Shown piece by piece: positions 39,601 through 51,600 of a stretch of 64,000 nt of DNA. Source of the DNA: Diploptera punctata (Eukaryota > Arthropoda > Insecta > Blattodea > Blaberidae); NCBI GenBank assembly GCA_030220185.1, contig JASPKZ010007534.1, positions 557,001-621,000 of the forward strand. The letters are read 5' to 3'. Position 1 is the first letter of the stretch; each line of letters starts with the position of its first letter. A program made the position numbers and the translations under genes. The notes under the pieces were generated by a model. It was not told the origin of the DNA, made no database searches, and worked only from the letters and a program-made list of their open reading frames with translations.

Positions 39601-42600
39601 TTATTTAAATTTTTAATTTAACAAAGGCGATTCATTCAAATCAAGTTGAGAATTTAACAGTTTGTTACTACTTTTAAATTTATTAATTTCTACAGCCTCC
39701 AAAAGATCTAACTTCTTACCCTTATCACAAACATGTAAAATTTCAAAATTTGGGTCGAAACAATGATTAAATTGGAATAGGTGGTTAGCATATTTTGAAT
39801 ATTCTAAATTTCTGTTATATGCTCTCATGTGTTCCTTTATCCGAGAGATAAAAGGTCTACCAGTTTGTCCTATATAGACATTGTCACATGTGCCACACTT
39901 CAATTTATATACACCCTGAAAATTTTTCTTTTTTTGTTTTGGTTTTATTGTTTTTATTATATTTTGTAGAGTTTTATTAGTTTTAAATGCCACATTAATG
40001 TTCAACTTTTTGAAGTGTTTAGATATTTTATTTGAAAGTGGGCCTATGTATGACATTACGACAATCAGTTGGAACACAATTCATAATTTGTTAACATGTC
40101 TGAAGAAGGTACAGTGTACCGAAACAGCTGTCACTGAATTATATAATAAATATGAAAATCAAATAAAACTACGTTTTATTTTTATTTAATTAATAAAAAA
40201 AATGTGCATTTAGATTGGAGGCCTATGTACTTCATTTGGAAAGAGCAGTAGTGTATAGAACTAGACACTTTGGGTTCAAACCTCAGTCTACACATAAATT
40301 TTCTCATCAAATGTAATAAGGAATTACTTCCACCTTTATAAACTCATTCCCTGATAATTACACTATGATTTTGTGTAGGTTGGTTCACAAAATAGGCCCA
40401 TGCTGTTATTTTTAACCAGCCTAATGATCACCTGATATCCACTGCAGGTTCGTTGAATTCATTCTAGGAGGAAAAAATCGTTAATTAGGCCTATAAATTC
40501 TCCAAGAACTTTATTTTAATGAACAAAGAATTCATAAGAATTAAATTAATCGTGATTATTTCATACCTCATATTTCTATATTTCTTTAAATACAGCACTG
40601 CAGTATCAGCAATTTCTTAACACCATCATCAGCTGTTTTTACGATTGTCAATTTTTACTTTTGTTGATAATTATCCAAACTGCCATCTGATGTTCTTTTA
40701 AAGAATTATTTTCTAAACTGCCATCTGGTGTTCATTTTAATGAATCATTTTCTAAACTGCCATCTGTTGTATTTTTGAAGAACTTTGTAATCAAGCTAGG
40801 TTCATCTGGAATTTCGAAGTTCATGGTTCTAGTATGGTTTTTTTGAATATATATTTTTTCCCAAACATCTATCAAAACCTTTAGATTTAACAGTTTGGGA
40901 AAAAATATATATTCAAAAAAACCATACTAGAACCATGAACTTCGAAATTCCAGATGAACCTAGCTTCATTACAAAGTTCTTCAAAAATACAACAGATGGT
41001 GGTTTAGAAAATGATTCATTAAAATTAACACCAGATGGCAGTTTAGGAAATAATTCTTTAAAAGAACATCAGATGGCAGTTTGGACAATTATCAACAAAA
41101 GTAAAAACTGACAATCGTGAAAACAGCTGATGATGGTGACAAGAAGTTGCCGATACTGCAGTGCTGTATTTAAAGAAATATAGAAGTATGAGGTAAGAAA
41201 TAATCACGATTAATTTAATTCTTATGAATTGAACCTCATAATGTTAAAAATTCCCAAATTTAATATTAAAAATAGAACAAGAATTCCTTAAGTTATGTAG
41301 GTAGGAAATAACACTACGAGGTTTATTTTAATATTGTTGAGTTGTTTCTTGACTCACCTCATACTTCATAGTTGGACATCAGTTGTGAACGTAATACAGC
41401 ATTGAGAATGTCACGAATGAAGTGAAGAAACTCGAGTATGCAAGGGAGTTAAGAAGTATGAGGTGAGTCAAGAAACAACTAAACAATAATAACAGAATTC
41501 CTTTTTCAAACTATGTCGAATAAAAGAAAAAGTATGAAAGAAGAAGCATTTTCAGTCATCAATTGTTTTCGCAACGTAGCCTATGTTACATTTCACCAGA
41601 ATTTTGTACTTTTTAAACATTTTTATTAGCCTTATATTCATGAAAATGCAGTTGAAACCAAGGTCATTATTTAATTTGAATTGCATTTTTTACATCCTTT
41701 TTTTTTACACCTTGGGTTCAAACCTCTCCTATTACTCCTGGCGCGACAGGCCTACAAGGCCCTTAGCCTATCAGCCGGCTGCTGTCCTCACATCCACATG
41801 TGTCAATCACAGAGGTAGATGATCATCAGCCAGTGTAGGGGAGACATGTGGTTAGCATGTCGAGTCCCCCAGCCATTATAGCTGATTTTCTCAACCTGGA
41901 GCCGCTACTTATTGTAGCTACCCAAATGCATCACGATGCTGGGTGGGCACCGGTCCCATACTGGCCGAAATACCATGAGAAAATTTCTTCCCCCATGGAG
42001 ACTTGAACCAGCGCAAGTCACATAGCTCTGCGCCAAGGCTTCCTGCCTTAACCACTCGGCTATGGCGGCGGGACCGTTCAAACCTCAGTCTAGACATAAA
42101 TTTTCTCATCAAATGTAATGAAGAATTACTTCCACAATTTGTTTTGAGACTCATAGTTGCCAACCTGAGGAAGTTGACTCTGAAGAGAAAGCCATATATG
42201 AGCCAACAATTGACTATTACAAAGATAAATACCAACTAGATAGTATAACTGTCACAGGATTGATGATCGGGGCAAGAGGTACTATACCAGGATTCATAGC
42301 CAAATTTTGGAATTCCTTAGATTTGGACAGGGTGTATCTTTCTAAAATTGCCATCGCTGCCATTAGAGAATCAATTTCAATTTTCTGATCCGATTGAGGG
42401 TCTTTCCACTTTTCAGCGGTTGCCCTTTTACCAGCCGGCTGCTGGCCCTTCACATCCACATGTGTCAATCACAGAGGTAGATGATCATCAGCCAGTGTAG
42501 GGGTGACATGTGGTTAGCATGTCGAGTCCCCCAGCCGTTATAGCTGGTTCCTCAACCTGGACCGCTACTTATTGTAGCTACCCAATTGCCTCACGATGCT

Positions 42601-45600
42601 GGGTGGGCTCCGGTCCCATACTGGCCGAAATACCATGAGAAAATTTCTTCCCCCATGGAGACTCGAACCAGCGCAAGTCCCGTAGCTCTGCACCAAGGCC
42701 TAAAATTTGATTTCTTTTAAATGTATTTACAAAATGTATTTCATCAATTCGAAAATTAATTGTCTGTATTACTTTGTCCTTGAGGCAATCCTCTAATGAG
42801 GAAAGTTGTATGTAATAAAAAAAAACTCATTCCCTAATAATTACACTATGATTTTGTGTAGGTTGGTATACCTGCTGTATGATGGAGCGGTAGCACTTGA
42901 GCCTCTTGAGAGGGTGCAGCAGTGCACAGGACACAACATTCTCCTGGTTCTTCTTATTCTTCTTGCCAGGCTCGTGGAACGCCTGGTACATCTTGTGCGG
43001 CACGTCCACCAGTCTGGATATGTGTGCAAACCCCCCCAGAGCTATCACATCACACACAACACTCAGGTAACTGCGGTAAGTCCTCACAAACTCGTCTGCA
43101 TTCTGCACGACCATCGGCGGAGCTTCGTGGTGTTGGAGGGAGTGGACGTGCAGACATGTCAGGTGCATGACGTCCGAGTGACAGCCACACAGAGCGTCGT
43201 ACACATTTGTTTCCTGCACCAGACAACATTTCTTGTGCAGCGGCTTCATCAGTGCCAAGTGAACCAGAAGTGTCTTCCTCCAGGAAGTTCTGTTCCTGCA
43301 CCAGTTCCTGCTCCGGTGCTAGCGCCAGCGTACCAAGGCAACCACTGATATGTCTTGTTGCGAAGATATGTTTGTACATCATCGTGTTCTCCACGTCCAC
43401 CTTCATCACAGTCTTGTTGCTGCAACACAATTCTAACCTTATTAAGTTATGTAACACTAAGAAACTGGGACTGGAAGTAAATATCAATAAAACTAAATAT
43501 ATGGTCACACGTAGAAATACATTATATAATGGAAATGGACAGCTAATGACAAATGAGGGAAATTTTGAGGAAGTGACTGAATTCAAATACCTAGGAACAA
43601 TAATCACAAATAGGAATGGGATGCACAAAGAAATTAAACATAGGTTCAATTCTGGAAATGCGTGCTATTATGCATTGCAGAGACTTTTGATGTCCCAACT
43701 CCTTTCAAAAAAGTTAAACTGAAAATATATAAAACTATTATTCTATCAGTTATATTATATGGGTGCGAAACATGGACTCTTACTTTAAGGGAGGAAAGGA
43801 GATTACGAGTATTTGTGAATAAAGTTCTTAGGAAAAATTTTGGACCAAAGAGAGATGAACAGATAGGTGAATGGAGAAGACTACATAACAACGAACTACA
43901 TGGTCTTTATAGGAAGCTAGACATAATAAGAACAGTTAAGTCTCGTAGATTGCGATGGGCAGGACATGTTGCACGTATGGGGAATGAAAGACTTGCATGG
44001 AAGCTTCTTGTAGGAAAGCCAGAGGGAAAACGCCCAGTTGGTAGACCAAGAATGAGGTGGGAGAATAACATTAACTATGATTTGAGGGAAGTAGATTATA
44101 GAGGGAACAATTGGAAAGCATTAGCTCAGGATAGGGATGTATGGAGAGCTTATGTCCGTGCGGCCATGAACCTACGGGTTCGATAGTGCCAGTGAGTAAG
44201 TAAGTAAGTGGGGGCATGCCATAGCGTAGTGGTTAAGGCACTGAGCTACAAGCTGGAGGGTCGAGGATTCAAGTCCCGTTGGGGTCAAGATTTTTAAACT
44301 GACCCAAATCCTCTGGTGGCACTATGGCCCTGGGGTCGACTCAGCCTCTAACGGAAATGAGTACCAGACGCTTGTTCTGGGGTAAAGGCGGCCGTCACCC
44401 AGGGCTGACATCCCGGCTGACATAAAGTGTCGATTGTCTAGAAAAAGGGGAGCCTTAACCTCCCTACTACCCCAAGGGCCTCCGGCCTGTTGTGGGATCA
44501 AAAAAAAAAAAGTAAGTGATAGTTCCATGTTTTGTTTCTTTCAAGTTTTGAAATAAGAAATATAATTTCATATCTTATCAACTTAATAAACAGACACATC
44601 CTGTGCCTTCCATTATTTGATGATAAACATCATACTTTGCACTCTACTGTTTGCAAAATGTTTTATTTGTTCTATAATGAATATATAACGCCCTTTGTAT
44701 GCCCTTTGTACCCTACAACGTCTAGTTCCATCTATTTACCATTCACAAATCCTTACTGGTCTCTGATCTAATGTATCTTATCTAACCGACCATGTTGTAT
44801 GTGTGACGTCAATTGTATGCATGCATCAATGATATACGAGGGTGGATCAAATATAAACCGGAATTTGTATCTGGAGGCTCTGGTAGCAAACTGCAAAGGT
44901 TGCAGTTTGGAGGGGAAGTTGGTGGGGGTGTCTGGAGTAGGGATCTTGATGTGTCGCACTCCAAAGAGCAGCCGCTTGCTTCAGTACGCCATGAGTGAGC
45001 AAGAGGTACACACGTCTGTTGCACAACGCATTATTATTAAGTTTTTGGTGAAAGAAGGCACTAAACCTTCTGAAATTTTGAGAAGGCTCCATGCGCAGTT
45101 CAGGGAAGCAACCCTTTCGAAGACGCAGGTGTATGATTGGCGCAAAAAAATTTTAGCAGGTCGGGATTCAGTGGAAAATGTGCCCCACCAAAGACGGCAA
45201 CGAACAAGCATCACTGCAGACAACATTCGTGCTGTATGGGACCTTATTGAGGAGGATCGGCGCGTAACAATTTCTGAAATTGCTTCACACGTTGGAATAA
45301 GCTTCAGAAAGCAGCATATCGCAACAAGCTCCACCGGAAACCGATCCGAAATGTGATTGTGCTGCATGACAATGCAAGGACACACACTGCTCGGTTGACA
45401 CAAGAAAAACTGACGAAAATGCATTGGACACCTCTGGAACATCCTCCTTACAGTCCAGATTTGTCACCCTGTGACTACCTTTGTTTGGGCCACTGAAAGA
45501 AGACCTGGGAGGAAGGCAGTTTGGTGACAATGCAGCGGTAGAGGAGTTCGTGCGCAACTGGCTGACTACACGTCATCCCTCATTCTTCAAGGACAGCATC

Positions 45601-48600
45601 AAAAAGTTGCCAACTCGATGGCAAAAGTGTGTTGGAAATGCAGGAGACTATGTAGAAACATGAGGTGGTGGTTTTGTATTTTTTTGTTAATTCAATAAAA
45701 TTGTAAACAATAATTCCAGTTTATATTTGATTCACCCTCGTAAATTGTAATGGCCGGCGGCCGAGAGTTAGTCTTAATACTGTAAAATTACTACGAAGAA
45801 TCTGTGAATAAAAGATTGATTTTTCACAAACTTGTTTCATTCCAACAATTGCAGAAGTAACTTATTTAACTCTAGTTCTACCTTCGTTTCCTAGATGTCA
45901 GTATGAGGCGGAACGCTGACCATGGACCACTCAAATGACATCTATATGAAAACAAGTGTAACTAATATTTTATATTTGAAGAGAAAAATTCTCACCTAGA
46001 CTGAGACTCGAACCCAGGATCTTGGCTTTCTGGGCCAAATGCTCTACGAACTGAGCTACCGAGGTGAGTTGCGATCCAGATGCAAATTTTTCTCTTATAT
46101 ACGTTGTAATTCCCTCGCGCCAAATGCTTTGAAACCTTTGCTTCTATCTTTGCAAATGGCAGCTTCTTAGTTAAAAAGACATTTATTGGGAATTTAACAT
46201 TACTTTATAAAGCAAGTAGGGCTTCTATTGATGTTTTTTATTATTAATTTAACACTTCTCACTGAAGGATAAATTATATTTGAAGAGAAAACTAACAAGC
46301 CGCCATTTGCAAAGACAAAAGCAATGATTTCAAAGTATTTGGCACGAGGGAATTACAATGTATGTAAGAGAAAAATTTGCGTCTAGATCGCAACTCGCCT
46401 CGGTAGCTCAGTTGGTAGAGCATTTGGCCCGGAAAGCCAAAGGTCCCGGGTTCGAGTCTCGGTCTAGGCGAGTATTTTTCTCTTCAAATAAATTTATCGT
46501 TCAGTGAGAAGTGTTAAAATGATAATAAAAAATCAAGTGTAACTAAATTAGTATGGTTCAAATTCTTCCCTGTAGGGGGAGAGCGCCTAAAATCTCTGTT
46601 AAGGGAAACATGGGCTTACAAGATACAAGAATATTAAATTAGCAACAAAAAATGGTCACTGTTTAAATAAACTAATAAAAACTAACAAAATGGAAATTAT
46701 ATTAAATTAATGTTGGGAAGTAAACATTATGAGGTATAATCATTAAAATTCATCGGAGAACATTTTGTTTAAACAACTGACCTCATAGGATTCATGCTTC
46801 CATGATATCGCGATTTCAAACATAGTCATGTTCATCTTCAGCCATAACTCCGACTGACGAAATTCTTCGGCCGTCAACTATTTCGTCAGTCGGAGTTATG
46901 GCTGAAGATGAACATGACTATGTTTGAAATCGCGATATCATGGAAGCATGAATCCTATGAGGTGAGTTGTTTAAACAATATGTTCTCCGATGAATTTTAA
47001 AAATGGAAATATTGATCAAAAAAATAAAAAATCAGGAATATATCAAATAGAATGTACTGGTTGTGATAAAATATATATAGGAAAAGCAAAAAGAAACCTG
47101 AAAATAACAATCAAGGAACACATAAGAAATATTAAAAATGGGGAAATAGAAAAATCTGCAGTTGCTGCTCATGTTTGGTCTGAAAAACACATTATAAATT
47201 TGAACACAAAATTATTAAAACAATTAGAAAATAGGAAAGAACTCATCATTTGGGGGGAAAAAAAAAAACCTACATTCAGAATGATTAAAGTTAAAATTCA
47301 AATTGTACCTGTTGGTAGGTGCCGTTGTCCTCAACTTTGTTAATATATTGTATATAAAATTAACTGGAGCGCTTTCAGAAGTTATCTTCCATCTTCTGCA
47401 GGTTGAGTTTCCCATTACATGAGATCGTCAAAAAACAAGTCAGTTGCTGCTACAAACAGTTGGAGTATACATCACCGTACAGAACGAGTAGTGGAAGCTC
47501 AACCTGCAGAAGATGGAAGATAACTTCCGAAAGTGCTCCAGTTAATTTTACATACAATATTTTAACAAAGTTGAGGACGACGGCACCTACCAACAGGTAC
47601 AATTTAATTTTTAACTTTCATCATATGACTTCACCTCAATGGAATTTGATATGAATTTTACTAGTATTGACACATTCAGAAGAACAAAAAAGTCATGAAT
47701 TTTTAAATTCCTGCTGAATGTGACCTAATTTGGAGGTTCTTCGGGAAGCCGGAGGAGGGAGCTGATATCAACATCTAGGAACCACAACAGTCTATTATAG
47801 CTGATGATGATATAGAAGATTGTATCAAAACATGTTTGAGAATAAATCAACAATAAATTGAGGTAAGATGTTCCCAGTCTCAAAAAAACTTGATTAAAAG
47901 AACCTCAAAATATTACTTCCTAAAATCAACTTATTAAGAATGACTATTGAAGACTGCTTGTTTATGTGTGATGTATCGTTTACTAATATCTTCAACATCT
48001 ATAAAAATAATGAAATCTCTGTTAAACAAGATGGCAAATTATCTTCTTGGGAAAAGATCAACACTGGAGTAAGACAGGGATGTGGACTTTCACCGGTGCT
48101 TTTCATTATATATACGAATAAATTAATAAACAAATGGAGGAAAACACAACGGCGATATATACCCATCAATAGGAACCTCAAACTCGATGCTATTCTTTTT
48201 GAAGACGATTTAGCTCTTCTGGAACTTTCCGAAAATGATTTGCAACGATCAATTTATAATTTACAAAAAACAGCTGCCAAATTTAATATGGAAATATCAA
48301 TTAACAAAACTAAAATTATGGCATTTCATGGGAAGGACCCCATACAAAGTAAAATCTGTCTCCAGAATAAAATTTTAGAGAGATCTAATCAATTTAAATA
48401 TCTTGGATATTATCTTTCTATCTGGGATGAAAAGGATATCCCTGAAAAAATTACTAGTTATAATAAATGTTTTGGAATTATTAATCAAGTTATGAAACCA
48501 TCCCTTGTACAAAAAAACACCAGATTACATTTATATAAAACTTTAGCTAAACCAGTCCACCGCTGTGGTCTCTAGGTAGTGTGCTGCCTTGTCATGAGCG

Positions 48601-51600
48601 GGCCCAGGTTCGATCCCTGGTCGGGGCAGTTTTTCTGGGTGAGGTTTTTATCGGGGTTTTTCCTCACTTGTAAGACAAATGTCAGGAAACTTTAAGGTCC
48701 AAACGGTCCCCGAAATCATATGGCCATCATCATCATCATCATCCTTCACCGGTGTGGAAAGCAACGGGAAGCTACCACACCCACAATTCCCTAGTAAAGC
48801 TGCAAGCATAGCATGAAAATGCTATGGTTGCAGTGAAGGACCTGCCTTCAGGCAGAATTACTATGGATGGATACTATGGATTAGCTAGACCAGTGTTGAC
48901 CTATGGTAGTGAAGCATGGACACTAAAAAGACAACATGAAAGCAGAATAACGGCTTGTGAAATGAGATTCATGCGCAGAACAGTGGGTTACACCAGATGT
49001 GATCTGAAAAGGAACACCGATATCTTAAAAGAATTGAAGACTACGCCAATTTTGGAATATATTAAACAGTACCAACTAAATTGGAAACACCATCTTGAAA
49101 GAATGAGTTCAAATTGGATCCCCAAAGCTGTTTATAATTATATACCAAGAGGACGAAGATCTCTGGGCCGTCCTATGAAATGCTGGAGGGAAAATTTTCT
49201 ATAGGATCGTAACAGGCCTTGGCCTAATATTTGGAAGGAAGAAGAAGAAGAAGTGTCGCTTTAATATAAATCTAACTTAATTTCCTACGTGCATAGATTT
49301 CTTGTATGACTGATACATTGAATGGTTGTGTACCTGGCTTTACCCATGTAGTACAGATTGTCACTGAAGGTCGCGATGAGGCTGTGATTGGTCCCGGCAG
49401 CCACGCTCTTCCCTCGCTCTGATATCACAACCTGCTGTGGAGAACTAACATTGTTGACAGACTCCACTGACACCTGGTGGTGAGAGTTACGGCCCCAGGC
49501 GAACACTCGACCGTCCAGACACACGGCCAGGGCATGGTCGCTACCACAAGCTATCTGCTGAACTCCGATACCGGTCAGCCGCGATATGATGGTGGGGCGG
49601 TTCCTCTTGACAGTGTCACCTGTACCCAGCTGTCCATGGGTGATGTCTCCCCACGACCAGAGCTCTGTGGATAACAGCCGAGCCCCTTCTCGTACCAGAC
49701 TGGCCGCTCTCTCCATCACACCCACTTCTCCATCCTCGCACTTGTCACTCGTACCACAACTGCAACAAAATTCAAACAATAAGCAATGCTCCTCATCCAG
49801 AAATAGAGGGTGTGTCCGCGATCTATAATGCAAAAATTCCAGTTAAAGTCGAAATTTGAAATTCTAGATAATTTTTTCCAAGGCTATAGTCTTAGGAATC
49901 TTTCTCAATAATGTCAACATTTTAGAAGCTCCGAAAACTGTAAACATACAATCTAGAGGGTGTGTCTGCGATTTATAATGCAAAAAATCCGGTTAGTAGA
50001 AAATTTGAAAATCTAGTTTTTTTTTTCCAAGGCTGTAGTCTTGAATTTTTTCCCAAAAATGTAAAAATTTTAGAAATTCTGAAAACTGCAAAAATACAAT
50101 CTAGAGGGTGTGTTCGCGATTTATAATGTAAAAAACTATTACAGTCGAAAATTTGAAAATCTAGTTTTTTTTTTTTCCAAGGCTCTTGGATTTTTTCTCA
50201 ATAATGTCAACATTTTAGAAATTCCAAAACCTGCAAAAGTACAATCTAGAGGGTGTGTCCGCGATTTATAACGCAAAAAAATCCGGTTAAAGTCGAAAAT
50301 TTGAAAATTAAGTTTTTTACAAGCCTACAGTCTTCGATGTTTTCCCAAAAATGTCAAAATTTTAGAAATTCTAAAAACTGCAAATATACAATCTAGAGGG
50401 TGTGCCCGCGATTTATAACGCAAAAAATCCGGTTAAAGTCGAAAATTTGAAAATCTAGTTTTTTTTCCCAAGGCTATAGTCTTGGATTTTTTCCAAAAAT
50501 GTCAAAATTTTAGAAATTGTAAAAACTGCAAAAATACAATCTAGAGGGTGTGTCCGCGATTTATAATGCAAAAAATCCGGTAAAAGTCGAAATTTGAAAA
50601 TCTAGTTATTTTTTTCCAAGGCTATAGTCTTGGATTTTTTTCCAAAAATGTCAAAATTTTAGAAATTGTAAAAACTGCAAAAATACAATCTAGAGGGTGT
50701 GTCCGCGATTTATAATGAAAAAATCCGGTTAAAGTCGAAAATTTGAAAATCTATTTACTTTTTTTCCAAGGCTATAGTCTTGGATTTTTTCCAAAAATGT
50801 CAAAATTTTAGAAATTGTAAAAACTGCAAAAATACAATCTAGAGGGTGTGTCCGCGATTTATAATGAAAAAAATCCGGTTAAAGTCGAAATTTGAAAATC
50901 TAGTTATTTTTTTCCAAGGCTATAGTCTTGGATTTTTTTCCAAAAATGTCAAAATTTTGGAAATTGTAAAAACTGCAAAAATACAATCTAGAGGGTGTGT
51001 CCGCGATTTATAATGCAAAAAATCCGGTTAAAGTCGAAAATTTGAAAAATCTATTTACTTTTTTTCCAAGGCTATAGTCTTGGATTTTTTTCAAAAATGT
51101 CAAAATTTTAGAAATTGTAAAAACTGCAAAAATACAACTAGAGGGTGTGTCCGCGATTTATAATGAAAAAAATCGGTTAAAGTCGAAATTTGAAAATCTA
51201 GTTATTATTTTTTTCCAAGGCTATAGTCTTGGATTTTTTTCCAAAAATGTCAAAATTTTGAAATTGTAAAAACTGCAAAAATACAATCTAGAGGGTGTGT
51301 CCGCGATTTATAATGCAAAAAATCCGGTTAAAGTTCGAAAATTTGAAAATCTATTTACTTTTTTTCCAAGGCTATAGTCTTGGATTTTTTTTCCAAAAAT
51401 GTCAAAATTTTAGAAATTGTAAAAACTGCAAAAATACAATCTAGAGGGTGTGTCCGCGATTTATAATGAAAAAAATCCGGTTAAAGTCGAAATTTGAAAA
51501 TCTAGTTATTTTTTTCCAAGGCTATAGTCTTGGATTTTTTTCCAAAATGTCAAAATTTTGGAAATTGTAAAAACTGCAAAAATACAATCTAGAGGGTGTG

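Larger units (their letters stand above)
39430..40200 (-). mobile_element. PLE with GIY-YIG domain and inverted terminal arms
   Basis: The minus strand gives [60 protein letters not shown] and [22 protein letters not shown] and YIG boxes, Arg and the KEH block are all intact. It is flanked by inverted arms 39437-39556 and 40076-40192, each with a hammerhead-like motif. A second copy of this subfamily is at 59745-61160. Confidence 0.88.
46650..47290 (+). mobile_element. PLE-end palindrome followed by a GIY-YIG fragment
   Basis: Arms of about 120 bp (46741-46867 and 46883-46998) with a 13-bp loop. From 47025 the plus strand reads [40 protein letters not shown] and [13 protein letters not shown], the PLE endonuclease core. 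Confidence 0.88.

Noticed and set aside
42806..43348. 180-codon plus-strand frame and other frames antisense to ALS2 exon 3
   Set aside because: They are shadows of the real exon on the minus strand; the minus frame has alsin homology and matching splice sites.
46400..46471. Functional tRNA genes in the tRNA-hairpin and SINE copies
   Set aside because: They lack U33 or have broken stems, occur in multicopy repeats and have no Pol III terminator right after the tRNA part.
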